64,000 nucleotides of DNA, taken from assembly GCA_002794785.1 (NCBI GenBank), contig NBBA01000001.1, positions 62,001 through 126,000 on the forward strand, given 5' to 3'. The notes below the pieces were generated by a model. The model worked only from the letters and a program-made list of their open reading frames with translations, was not told where the DNA came from and did not search any database. The stretch is from Coniferiporia sulphurascens (Eukaryota > Basidiomycota > Agaricomycetes > Hymenochaetales > Hymenochaetaceae). Both the position numbers and the translations under genes were made by a program. Every line of letters starts with the position of its first letter. Positions within the stretch are counted from its first letter, which is position 1. Below are positions 46,814 to 58,131 of the stretch, piece by piece.

Positions 46814-48587
46814 CTAAAGATCGTCGAATGTCATAAGTGCATCAATCTCGCTCCCTTCCCATCGACTGTCAACACTAGTCTCATGCCGTTCCTGTCCAGC
46901 TTGAGGGGTAAATTTTATTTGGCTGATCTCGGGATCTCGGCGCGATGAGCTATATTTCTCCCGTAGATTCAGGATGAGTCTCTGGCTCATAACGCTCGAC
47001 ACGGGAGCAGCAAGACTCATTGCGAACGGCACGTAATTGGCCTGATTATAGATACAACCCATGTTCAGTGGCGTGTCAAGCGACGGATTCTGGAAATGAT
47101 ATGTACGCACACCACCGATAATCCACAAGAGTTGGCTGGACAGCAGTACCGTGAATACACTGTAGGATATTGAAGAATCATAATTTTTGACGGGGGAAGC
47201 CGATGGGGATAAGACTTACACCAGGAAATACACCGTCGAGCCTCTTACTAAGAAAAGTGTAACATGACTTGTGAATACTCCCGTAGTACGGTGCTCTCTG
47301 TAAAGATAAAGTCCTTTGTACGCGGCAAGGCTAAATAGGAACGCTTCGTTTGCAAGGACCGGAATCCAAAAGCCAATGTGATTGTCAGTTATATCTGATG
47401 CGGCGCAAACTAATATTCCAAATGCTGGCACTAGGGAAAAGTGCATGGATAAAATAAATATGGGCAGCTTAAAATAGTTGATGCGAGACCCACCAAAAAG
47501 ATATTGAGCCGCTTTCACTTTGTATGATGATAGCTCCAACGACGAGCATTGGGATGAGAGTGACTACAGCTGACAAGATGAGTGTCAATGTTATCTTCCT
47601 ACTTCCCTTGTATAACGCGTAGATACGGAGTTGTAGGATCACTAAAAGTCACAGGGTTGAGAATGTCATGGAACGCATCTCCTCTTATCGGTAGTCTACG
47701 GAGACGCACCTTCCGTTAGCGCGGTAAGGATTATGCTACTGATCCAAGGGAGTTTTTGCGCGATGGTACCTGCATTATTTATACTCTCAACATGGACGTG
47801 TTAACTGATTCCTTAAACTGCTCACATCTTTCATTGCCAACCGGTAGCAAGTACCCGGTGAGCTAATGTGAAGGTCTTTGATGGAAATGTTACTACTGAC
47901 TGCTGATTGTCATTTGAGAAAATATTCAATGGAGCGGTATTAACGACATTTAAGGATAACTTACTTTATTGGTTACAGAAGTATCGGAAAACGAAGCTGT
48001 ATATCAGGAAATTTGAGTTTATCTATTCCGTTGAATCAACTACTGCGCATACAGTACCTGCAACAACGAATCTGATAAAATGTTGTAAATCCAATATCGT
48101 CATAAGTTGAGACAAAGTCTCACATAGAGAAGAACAGCGTAGAGTATCTCATCTAAAAGAGATATTTTAGCATATACCGGGAGGAATTTCCGACATGGGA
48201 GCGAAACAAACCGCGAAAAACAGAAATTTTCCTGGACCGGTTGGGCTCCGCTGCGATATAACACCGAAAAGAAACAACCCAAAATTTCAGGACATGTTTG
48301 TGACTAATAGTGCGTGTATTAACTTACCCACATTAATGAAATTTCATCATCAAAGGTCGATACTTGATGAACGAGAGGAGGAATAACTACTACGAACAAG
48401 AATTCATAGTAGTAAGAGCGCCGCTTACAAAACTCATAAAGTAGCAGCGTCAGTGCTGAAACCTGTCCGCCTAAGGATGTGAGTCATAAGTAAGTTGGCT
48501 ACCCTATGAAAGAACGGAGTACATACACTTTGCAAAGTTCATAGCTTCCAACGCCGATTGAATCGCTGTCACGGTATCGTCCGACAT
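46814..48587 (-). CDS. DUF6533-family membrane protein D5 (multi-exon, apparently intact)
   Basis: Start at 48587: MSDDTVTAIQSALEAMNFAK, then GQVSALTLLLYEF joined to LSTFDDEISLMW (DUF6533 core), GKFLFFAMRYSTLFFS (about 48125-48235), GTIAQKLPWISSIILTALTE (about 47720-47780), VILQLRIYALYKGSRKITLT and AVVTLIPMLVVGAIIIQ. Next come HIGFWIPVLANEAFLFSLAA, SHVTLFLVRGSTVYFLV, VFTVLLSSQLLWIIGG and NYVPFAMSLAAPVSSVMSQR, with a long acidic tail to the stop at 46814-46816. Phases agree from 47780 to the end; exons between about 47780 and 48120 are uncertain. Tail to tail with copy B (170 bases apart), sharing a terminator region. Multi-pass membrane protein, function unknown. Confidence 0.7.
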
Positions 48588-49791
48588 TGTTATTTACAGA
48601 GATCGAATGTTCAGTCGAGTAAGCTGGGGCGTTAGGAGAAAGTGTACTCGAATGGTATCCACGCGCAGCCTAAGTATGATTTCAAGTGGGCTTCGATCAT
48701 TGCATCTGTTCGTTATTAGAGCAAAGAAAATGTTGCTATCATGATGCAGCGCGCGCCGTTCGTGGTAGTGTACTAGCGGCTGAGGATCAAGTCTGATTTT
48801 TGTTTTGGTACAATACTGGCTGCCCCAACGAAAACGACCGTTTTCATACCAATAGCCCTTCGGCTGGGTAAATATCCCTCGGGATGTTAAGTACTACACG
48901 GGAACACGGAGGACAGAAACAAGTGCTTTGCCGAGAGATAGCCACTGGGCTCGAACAAGTTCGATGACGGGTGATGGTCACTTGTGACAGCACTGCATTA
49001 ACCTTCCTTACAAAGTAAATCTTGACATCGGAACATGCCGTTAAAGTTCTATTTCGAAGTTCTTTTTCCTGCCCTCCTGCTTCAGTCGCCGTTGCTGCTG
49101 CCGATGTCACTGCGTCACTCGGGTGTGCCCTATTATAAACGGTATGTACGTGCGCTTGTAGCGCTACCAAGCTTACTTACTGCCAAATCGACACCACAGG
49201 CATCGAAACTGCTTGACTACACCCTGGCAAAGGCAAAGGATCCTGTGTGGTGAATCTAGTCGTGCAGCGGGTTCGTTCCGCATCCGAGCCCAGAGACTAT
49301 GTGGACGGATATCTGCATATAGAACGCAAAGGATGGTTGGACTTGGTCGGATGCGGAAGCTTTAGTAGATATCTTTGCTGGTGTGTCATAGCGCTGTTAA
49401 TTCGATGTGTTGCTTCTCATTCACCCTTTGACCATCAAAACAGCTATCTATTTCAACGCCTTCGTGTCTAGACCTCAACCCGCACCTAACGCGTGTTGAC
49501 CACAGCACGCTTCGTGTGTCTACCCCCAACATCCCACGAGGTCTCAAGAGAGCAGGCAAATTCCATTAGAAACGACTTCGTATGCCTGGGGTACGTGCTC
49601 TCCTCAAAACGCCTCTGCAGCGTCATCACTGTGCTCTCAGTCGCCAGCGTCTATCGCTCAGACTCAGTCGCATTTGAGTCGCCGGGATTGCGAGTGGGCC
49701 GAGGAGCGGTGTACCCCCATCCAAGGCTGGTACGTTACTCAGCCTTTTTTTTCCGGACGTTGCAAACGAAGAACACTGTCCCAACGAAATC
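48588..49791. other. 1.2 kb upstream of D5 without a recognised gene
   Basis: Holds the D5 promoter. Frames at 49035-49253 and 49493-49810 (+) have coding-like composition but no motif I recognise, and may be relics of the same sequence as the next ORF. Confidence 0.3.
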
Positions 49792-50397
49792 ATGCTTCCT
49801 GCGAAAATAGGAAAGACAACTGGGCCCGAGTGTCATCTTGCGCCCTATTCGATGCTGGCCTGTGTCGTTTCAACGCCTGATATATCCCCAGTTCTCGTCG
49901 AAAACGCAGCCCCACTCATGCTGAAGGAGACGAACGACGCAGCAACGGCTCGCCTCGCCTCACACGCCACTCCGCATCTAACCTTCCTACTCACGAACGA
50001 TACCCTCCCACCGTCCACTGCGCTTGTTAGCATTGCACGTGAGATGACAAGCGCTCCAGCCGCACTGCACAATGCAATGTGTATGTTTGTGGGAAATGCG
50101 TTGCATGACTGCGCAACAGCAGGTGTCCGAACAACTGCACTAGAAACGTTTTTAGGAGTGGTTGTTCTCTCGTTTGAATCGAATTTGAAGACTGTAGCGG
50201 CTGGTCCGCTCACGACTTCCGTCAGTCTGCTCGAAGGCTGTGTCGCACTGGCGAGCCTTTTGAATCTTGTTTCTACATATGCCGCCTTTGGTATTTCAGA
50301 TTTCCTCCCCTGTTTGTGTGCACCGTCAGACATCGCCATCGAGAGGCCGCAGACGATGAAGACAGACCACCAACGTCATCAGTTGCCGATATTGTAA
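49792..50397 (+). CDS. Unassigned 201-codon ORF, possible gene fragment
   Basis: Open for 201 codons (+), with an Ala/Leu-rich, helical-looking translation such as SIAREMTSAPAALHNAMCMF and LETFLGVVVLSFESN. The opposite strand (49845-50339) is open for 164 codons, so the strand is not certain. The composition resembles helical-repeat (HEAT-type) proteins, but no family can be named. It abuts the Nup53 relic and could be part of the same displaced block. Confidence 0.25.
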   Translation: MLPAKIGKTTGPECHLAPYSMLACVVSTPDISPVLVENAAPLMLKETNDAATARLASHATPHLTFLLTNDTLPPSTALVSIAREMTSAPAALHNAMCMFVGNALHDCATAGVRTTALETFLGVVVLSFESNLKTVAAGPLTTSVSLLEGCVALASLLNLVSTYAAFGISDFLPCLCAPSDIAIERPQTMKTDHQRHQLPIL

Positions 50398-50509
50398 ACG
50401 AAGTCTACACAGACTCTTACAAAATGATACCCCACGTAGATATCTTCATTTCCCAAGGTTATATTTGTGCTAACTCGTACATTAGATTATTCCCACTCCA
50501 AGTTGTCCA

Positions 50510-51181
50510 ATGTCTGTTCAGAAGAACAGTGTCACCTCATCATCGCCCACCTCGCATCAGATGTTACATACAATTGTCTTTGGCTATCCTCCGACAAGAT
50601 ATTCATCAACTGTTGCTCACTTCCGATCCACTGGCGACGGTGGTACTACCGAGCCCGAGCTCAGTCTCGACGTCGAAAACGCTTTTAACATAGGCCACAA
50701 ACAGCTATGGGAGGCTGCGAGGGCCTGGTGAAGGCATGGTGAAAGTATTAGTGGCGAAGGCGGTAGATGGATGGTCGGAGTGAAGTGGGCGGTAAGTACC
50801 TTAGCATAGTTGGTATGTCGAACTAAACTAACTGTCACGTAGGATCCACTTGCCGCTGAGCAGGTTTTGGGTTCATGGGTAAGAATCTTTTCCAACTCGT
50901 CTCCTACTCCAGTTCTCGAATCGTCTTCATTCTCGCCTTCGGGGTATATGGATTCCCCAGACCCGTCTCTCTCGCCTCCTCAGCATCTTGTAACAATACG
51001 CCGCGATTCAGCGCCCGCAATCGGTACGCCTATACGAGTCGCACCATCTGCATCGGCTTTCAGGAAAGTGGGGCCCGAACTCAGCGGGAAAGGTGCCCCG
51101 TTGCAATCACAGACGGAATTAAAAGATTCTTATACGAAAGGCATGTTTGGACATGTTTCCGACCTCATATTTGGCTGGTAA
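50510..51181 (+). pseudogene. Nup53/Nup35-type nucleoporin, RRM (MPPN) domain to C-terminus, with in-frame stop
   Basis: Nup53/Nup35 is a nuclear pore linker with an atypical dimerising RRM and a C-terminal amphipathic helix. Seen here: LHTIVFGYPPTRYSSTVAHF (RRM strand 1 and helix 1), a TEPE loop, AFNIGHKQLWEAARAW, then TGA at 50729-50731. In the same frame follow RHGESISGEGGRWMVGVKWA (the conserved GG..M+GVKW strand), an intron 50792-50842 with good GTAAGT/AG ends, then DPLAAEQVLGSW, TPIRVAPSASAFRKVG and the diagnostic end GMFGHVSDLIFGW before TAA at 51179-51181. Only one stop breaks it. The N-terminal region before the RRM is not convincingly present. Either a recent pseudogene or a truncated copy. 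Confidence 0.75.
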
Positions 51182-52258
51182 ATAGATAGCGAGGTACCAC
51201 TTAGATACATACTTCTTCTTTATACCCTCAATGCGGACTCTCTTAAAAAACTTACATGTATGTTATACAGCTGCTCGGTCTTGTGTCATTGCGAGCCTCC
51301 AGCTGCGGGGATTTCAGATCAGTTCTTGGACGTATACGTATTGCGAATTGTCGCAGACTTTCAGACCGTAGTTGAGATATTGATACCAAACCCCAGTATT
51401 AATGAGCTGATATGGGCTGGTATCCTAATGGACTGTCGTGTAAGTGGCTTCACGTTGCTGGAACTGCGACCGCAGGGGCTTTGTCAATGTTGTGCCTGTC
51501 TTATACAAAAGACATTCATATTGTTTTATAGGGTTACGAGAGTTACTTGCCGGATGGCTTTATGAAGAACATGTACAGCAGCTCATTTAGTGGACTAATG
51601 ATTATACCACTGGTCGTCCCCTCGGATTGGTAATAATTTTGCGTGAGTGCTTTCCGTTGCTTATTTCCTTCGTGTCAGGTCTTTCCCGGGTTGGACGGAA
51701 TTCAAGTGCTATCAGGGACATCCGAGCCGCGCATATTTCGGACACTAGTTCTGTGTCCGCTGGCCTGGTGACGTTCCGTAAGAAATGGTCTATTAGTACT
51801 TTCAGCTCCCCTTACCGTGACCATGCTTCTGACCCTGATTCGTTTGGTAAGACCCATCTTGGGCCTTAGAACATGTGAATAACATCCCAAGGTTAACTCG
51901 ATGTACAAAACGAGTTACGCAAACAATTCCTTAAAGAGGTATTGGGCATTGCCAGCGCAGCTGGCCTGTCATTATGTACAATGACTAGTGTTTTCTCCCG
52001 TCAACCAGGACCCCCACTTTTCCCAAGGGGTCCCACCGAAACGCACGACACTGGCGAATCCACCATCAGGTCCATCACCTACCTTTCCCTTTCATCACGC
52101 TGATGAACTGAATAAACTGGCAGGAGCAAAACACCATTGCCATGCGCATAGTTTCAGCCGCAGTTTTGTGTAAGGAAAGGGATTGTTATAAAGAATGAGC
52201 AGTCATACACGATGACTAATAACGTACTATCAAGTATTGCACCTCACAAAAACCCAAA
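51182..52258. other. 1.1 kb without a supportable gene
   Basis: Short frames on both strands (for example 51260-51565 +) without motifs. Lies between the Nup53 relic and the 3' end of the GPI-protein gene. Confidence 0.4.
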
Positions 52259-53079
52259 CTACAATGCAGCAGCACCCAAAAATTGCAAGAAAATACCGAA
52301 GATACCTGCGGCTACCGGGAAATGGATTGCCCTGAATCCGGCCGAAGTCGATTGGGTGTTACTCGGCGCCGGCCCAGAACTAGAACTCGATGCAGTTGTC
52401 GCGGGTATGACTCCTGTCTCTGCGGAAGACTCCAAAAATGCGGTGGTTGTCGGTGCAGTTATCTGTGCGCTGCTAACTGCTGAGCCAACACCCGAACCCG
52501 CTGACACTAATATGGGAACTTGTACGAGAGACCCAGATTGAGTCGTCGTTATCACGGTAGATATACCATCTTGGACATCCTGGTCGACTGCAATGCACAA
52601 GCCGGAAGTAGCATCATACGAGCATTCTGCGTTGAGCGCGACGGAAATTTGGTCCATGGTCGCGATGATTACTTCGGAGATGTGCGTTGCGTCTTGCACG
52701 AAAGTCACTAATTGAAAACAGCGTCGTTAAAAGTTGATATACAATCCCAGGATTGGCAAAGAAAACGGAGGGAGAAGCAGGTTGGGGTCAAGTGAAAGAA
52801 AAAATTACGTACTGGTATACGCTACGTCTGCGACAGTGTCTGTAACAATGTTCGAGATTAGGTATGTCGTGCCATCCGCACCCGTTCCAATGACTTCGCC
52901 CTGGAGATTATCGTCTGGGATCAGGAATTCGGGCATGAGGAGTGTTGCGGTCTGCACTTGCGCGCTGGTTCCTGAAAATCTCCTTCAGTAAAAAACCTCA
53001 TCCAGAGATGGAGCGTATTAGACACACCGCTAAGAAAACCAGCCACAATGCAAGCAAGCGCCCAGGTTCGTGAGTGCAT
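52259..53079 (-). CDS. Secreted, probably GPI-anchored cell-surface protein (3 exons)
   Basis: Exons 53028-53079, 52813-52971 and 52259-52707; phases agree, giving 219 residues. The N-terminus HSRTWALACIVAGFLSGTSA is a classic signal peptide. The middle reads TLLMPEFLIPDDNLQGEVIG, GADGTTYLISNIV and NAECSYDATSGLCIAV (two Cys). A Ser/Thr-rich stalk (PTTTAFLESS...TASSSSSGPAPSNTQS) precedes a C-terminal hydrophobic segment FPVAAGIFGIFLQFLGAAAL directly before the stop. Signal, stalk and hydrophobic C-end together indicate a GPI-anchored or wall-linked protein. No enzyme motif is visible. A run of ten G lies upstream at about 53118. Confidence 0.75.
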
Positions 53080-53894
53080 TATTAGTCGACGTTGAAGGGG
53101 GTGTGGATGTGGTCAAGGGGGGGGGGCGTTGCTGATCCTGGGGTGCATTGCGACGGACGACCCCAGAATCTATACAAAAAAATGTATTCAGGCCCAAAAC
53201 GCAGATGGCCAAGCCAACCCTGAGCTTGTCGGGACCGACGGAATTAGAATCATGTGCTTAGCAGCCACATGCTCAAATTACACAGCCACGCAAAAGCCCA
53301 AGGCCGAGGCCCGAGACTGGAATCCCGCTGAGCTTCAAAAATTCTGCTTCAAGTTGCTTGTGTTCCGGTTTGAAACTTCGAGCGTTATTTGCCTTCAGAA
53401 AAAACCAAATCACTTTCCGTCCATGGCACCAGCGATACCCAAACCTCAGACCCTTTAGTGGACAATCTCACATGAGGATCGCATAATTAACGTTTGGAAC
53501 CGCTTCTGGACCTCAGTCGAGATACGGCGTTTTTCTGACCGGCCCGGAAATAAATAATTCTCACCTTTCTGCTCAAACATTTCCAGTGCATGTGGGACTA
53601 CTACTGTACGAGAGGGGTCGCCCTCAGTTACGGTTTATTGCCTGTATCGTCACACGATAAATGGGCGGGAGTGACTTGCTGTGGAGGTTAGGAGCCATTT
53701 TCTTCACATGGTAAATAGTACAGATATAATTCAGTAATTGCGACGCCGATATCCCGGACGCATTTCCACCACGCGGTTAGATGAAGTGTGTTATTGGAAA
53801 CACCTGCGAGAAATTCGACATCTACCGTACATGGCTCATGACACACATGCTGTTAATACAAATGAGACTCTTTCTAGTTTGCTAGAGGGATAGG
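53080..53894. other. Promoter of the GPI-protein gene / 3' flank of the kinase-like gene
   Basis: About 815 bases. The 109-codon frame at 53129-53458 (+) runs antisense through the upstream region and has no motif. The poly-G run near 53118 is the only notable feature. Confidence 0.35.
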
Positions 53895-54990
53895 CTAAAG
53901 TGATAGAAGCAGTGGAAGCATACTCTTGTCCAGCTTCTCGACTTTCCGTTCCATCCCGTAACCTCGATTGTGTCGACGACTCCCAATGAGTGTTTCCAAG
54001 CGGACGAGCTCTTCGCAATATTCTTCATCCTCCTTATCTTCCCCGTTTCCCTTGTTCGCTTGGATCTGTTTGGAACCCTTTCTTACTCGTGATTTAGGGT
54101 ATGGAGCACTAGGGACCTTCAGCGGTGCGCCGCGGCAATCGTGGCGTTCTGCATCCACGAAATCGACAATACGCACACCGAGGGAACTTAATCCCGTTCC
54201 CGTAGGTGTGTATTGAGCGGCAACTGGAATGACGTGCCGGTCGAGATCAGCGTTGAGATCCTTTTGGTGGGTGGTCAAGCCGAAGCCGAGCGAAAGTGCG
54301 TGGCCGATTGAGTCCGAAAAATCGGGATAAGAGTGTGCAAGTTGCTTATGCCGGATACCAGATGCATGAAGCGCACAAGCAGCGAGCATGTACTGCCGGC
54401 TGTGAGGAAAAGGACGAAGACGTGATTAATTAGCCTGAACGAACACGTAAGGAACGGGAAAAGACGCACCGATATTCAACGTGGTCAAAGTCGACGCTGA
54501 TCATCCCTGTTTCACCAGAAAAAGCTCCCCCGCTGCAGTGCTCGAACACTGATATCGAGAACTTGTCCTTTCCGGAGCAATGTCTTGCGCTCGTGAGCTC
54601 CGCGGAAACGTAGTATCCATAGAAACGAGGGACGACGCGTCCTTGGAGCGAGAGCAGCTCGTTTGAGTAAAAGCTCGCCTCCCGTGCAAGTGCCGTTGCG
54701 CGCTGTTTATCCTTGTAACGTGCCCACTTGACGAAGACATGCTCCCCATGGATGACCTCGTTCTTCGCAAAGGTATCTCCATCGTAGAAAGCTCCTGAGA
54801 CCTTGAAGTGGGAGAAGGGGATCCTGTACATAACGGCCTGGGCGTGTTGTACATCGCTACCATGACCTTTGTCGTAGGGCGGCGACGTAATTTGGATGAA
54901 AAGTAGTTCGTTAGATGCACTGAGGGCATCCATGCGGATGCACCTGTGCGTGGAACCGCCGATGAAAGTACACGAAAGTGCTGAAGCCAT
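53895..54990 (-). CDS. Protein-kinase-like protein, probable pseudokinase (2 exons)
   Basis: Exons 54470-54990 and 53895-54399 join in phase and give 341 residues from the Met at 54990; a Met at 54933 (MDALSASNELLF) is an equally good start, and the frame stays open up to 55095. N-lobe: HVFVKWARYKDKQRATALAR (Lys in VFVKWA as the candidate ATP-site Lys), EASFYSNEL (helix C Glu), VVPRFYGYYV. Hinge: FSISVFEHCSGG. C-lobe: YMLAACALHASGIRHKQLAH, where the usual HGDL/HRD Asp is absent, then a segment SLGVRIVDFVDAERHDC (DFG-equivalent DFV), then a basic/acidic tail. It resembles the kinase-like proteins common in basidiomycetes. Loss of the catalytic Asp suggests a binding or regulatory role rather than catalysis. 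Confidence 0.68.
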
Positions 54991-57900
54991 GAAGAAAAAT
55001 GGGAGTGCTGGAATGTCGTCCGATGCGATAGTCGTCCATCGTAAATATACTGGGATTAGGACGGCATGGTGACTCTTAATGTGCCCTTCGCACACGAGCT
55101 AGGCTGTGCGCGTGTGTCTAAGTGAGGCCATGGTGAGGCTACAGTAATCAGGCCGCTTTCCGCCGACAGAAGTTAGGGCAAAGTTTTGGCGTCTCATAAG
55201 TGGTGCTGCTTCCTGGTGAATGAAAGGAGAAGGGTGTCAGTAGCATGAAGATGCCGTACACGGACGGCCAGTTTGTGGAATCGATTCGATAAGTATGCTT
55301 CTCCGATGCCGGGGAACTATTTGCGAATCACAATGTGCCTTGTATGCCCACGTTGACCAGATAACAACACACTTCCCGCCCAGCTTGCAGAATTGTACAT
55401 ATGCCAGTCTTGATTCCGCCAAGAGTCTTTAGCACAACCGTACATATAAATTCGGGCGTTCGGAGGGCATTTAACACGTCCCAGAACTGAATCGCATGAG
55501 AGTTTGTGACAGAGCCTGGCCAAACTTAACGAGAGCAAGCATAGTAGAAGAATTGGTTGAGGGTGAAGGGATTTTCAGTCTGGTGATGCAGTCCGCTTAT
55601 CTCCACTGATCGGAGGTATCCGGATTATACATAAGCGGAAGGCCCAGGGCATATCGATACATCGCGCATCGTTTTCTTCAAGTTGCTAACGAGAAAACCA
55701 GCGCCCTAGATTGAAAATTACGATACTGTGTATCTATAGCAATGAACACGACTGACAATAAAAATCCATGCAGGTATGCCCACGACTATTGGTCTAATTT
55801 TGATGGTACAGCAGATACATCTTCGTCTTCAAGGCAAGTTGCGTCGTCTTCTCGAAGCAAACTTGAAAATGTGGAGATCAGTGGCAGATCACACCCCCAC
55901 AGCGTCAGATCCCTAACTTTTTTCTACCCCACGGCTGTACATGCCTCGTGCGCTAGATATGTGATAGTCAATCTAACGTTCAGGGGACACAATTCCATAG
56001 AAGCGCACGCCGACGGATGGACAACTTGAAGTGGTATGGGGTAGGACAATAGAGCCTTTTACGTTATACCTGTTGGTACTCGCTGGCCCGGTCGAGGGTC
56101 ACAGTTGATCTTAAATGAGGTGCGGGGTCTGCGCATAAGTGCTTTTTGCACAATTAGCACTATATACCTTGTTATTCCTAGGTATTGCTTGACAAAAAAA
56201 ATTACGTTCGTTGCAGTAATGACAGTCCAGGAGGGAGTAAGTACTTGTCCAGTTTTGAGTTTCTTGCTTTCAAATTCGAAAGCGCGTGTATAAAGGCTTC
56301 GTTAATATGGAGTTCGCTGGCCTAAGTACCTTATCTGTGCGCCGCGACAATGCAGCCCTTTGCCCAGAGAGAAACAGACCCCAGTAGCAGGAGTCTCCAG
56401 TCTTCGATTCATAGTGCTTCCGCAGTCGTTGAGATCAGGAGAGAGTTAAGAACGAAGTAGGTGAGCTGATAGGTTTAGCGCATGCATCCGCTTGATGTCG
56501 TTGCTGCGTGCCACAGTCTATGTTCAAACTTCGAAGAAATAGGATTCCGCCGCATTGAGACCCAGACGAGGTAAAAAGAAATGAAACAGTATCCGAAGAC
56601 GGAGTTCCGTGAAACGAAGCGAGCATGTTGCTGATGAGACATCCGGACTCTGGTGAAGTGCGTGCGTTATGAGCCAGAGGACTCGAACCAGCCCCAAAAG
56701 CTTTCCGCCTAGATGGAGAAGTGGGGCAAGAGGTAGACAACGCGTCTCGAACGGTGTCATATCACGCTCGTTCCTTCCGATTTTGGACCAGACTCATTCC
56801 AACTCGCCGAACAACGATTTTAATCTGGCAATTAATCCGGCATTCGAATAGGCCCCCTCCAAGGTGTGACTGTTGATAAGGGTTTACTTAAAAGTCTTGC
56901 GTAAACGTTAATAACTGAGACTGCGAGTCTTGGTGAGATGGTCGGCATCAATGTTGACACCCTAGGGCCCGGCCCGGGTCTCAGGCTATTATGTACTGCA
57001 ATTCGGAAATACCCGTCGGCTTTCAATTCATTCTGACGGAGAGCGCCGAATCTATTTCGTTTCGTCTGCGAAGCGAGTCGAGGGTGCTTAATAACTAGAT
57101 ATCATGTCGGATGCTTTACTGGAGCGTAGCTAAAGGGTATTTCATTCCCTGGCGGTAGTCTTATATTGGCCAAAACTGTACACAAACCTCGCTACACTTC
57201 TAAAGGTCTCTTGTCTACTTTTATCAGCTATATCTGCCCCGGCATAAAATCTGCGCTTGTGCCAAGGGATTCTGGAAGAAGTAGGGATGTAACTGGCAGG
57301 TTGTTTCTGTAACGTCGTACCCCAGGCCCAAGAGCATTTGCAACAACCCTTTCTCGATGGCGGCGATTTTAGAACCTGTAGCCTTGACCGATCCTGATGC
57401 TGTTCGATTTTAGTCGGCGCACTGTAATATCTCTAGGAGGCGCGTCATGGATTTCGTACAGACCGGAGAGTGCATATTTCCAAGATATATGGCAACTCCC
57501 TATGTCGGTGGTACGGTTAGTAGCTATGTGGATCGTGTGCATTTGCAACTATTTTATCTCATGACGTACTAGGCTCCGTAAACTCTGGGGTAGTGCAACT
57601 AAAGAAGTCGACATGGACGGTTACCAGGAATCCCTCACTAGCCTGAGGACGATATATGAACTGATAGGAAAAGACGATGAGCTAAACACTCATCGTCAGT
57701 ACCAGGTCGGCCCTCCTTGAGTCCAAAAACAAGGTGCATGCCTCTGCCGAGAATGGACCGGCTCTACACAGCTGTGCGTTTGTCTCATTTTATTCGCGCA
57801 CACGATGATTACATTTAATTTTCTGAATTGTGTCTATAGATATCCGTGCTAATATCGATTGCTGCATATATATCTGCACAGATTACGCACCAAGAGCGCG

Positions 57901-58064
57901 TATAAGGATTAGCTTACACAAAGGTATTTACATATACTAAACTTATATGGGGCGTAAATCGTTGACTACGTAATTACGGAGAGAGGGAGGATCATTGTAA
58001 TGCACTTTCATAATTCGAAGTAACAATTCTGGCCATTAAAGAAGATTGCCTGTTGTTTAATTAC
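54991..58064. other. 3 kb without a recognised gene
   Basis: Frames such as 55742-56029 (+), 56435-56760 (-) and 56832-57026 (-) are short, overlap on opposite strands and show no motif. The right end is the 3' flank of the zinc-cluster gene. Confidence 0.4.
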
Positions 58065-58131
58065 TCATCCGAGTCCGTGTAATAACTCCTCTACCTTCAT
58101 CGCCTGTTGAACTATGCAACGAAAAAAACTG

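Noticed and set aside
52212..52541. Plus-strand ORF of 109 codons
   Set aside because: It is antisense to the last exon of the GPI-anchored-type gene, which has signal peptide, stalk and hydrophobic tail in phase.
54501..54929. 142-codon minus-strand ORF (MPSVHLTNYF...)
   Set aside because: Off-frame within exon 1 of the kinase-like gene; basic, low-quality translation.
56672..56698. Second B-box-like GGTTCGAGTCC on the minus strand
   Set aside because: The flanking bases do not form a T-arm stem; judged chance.
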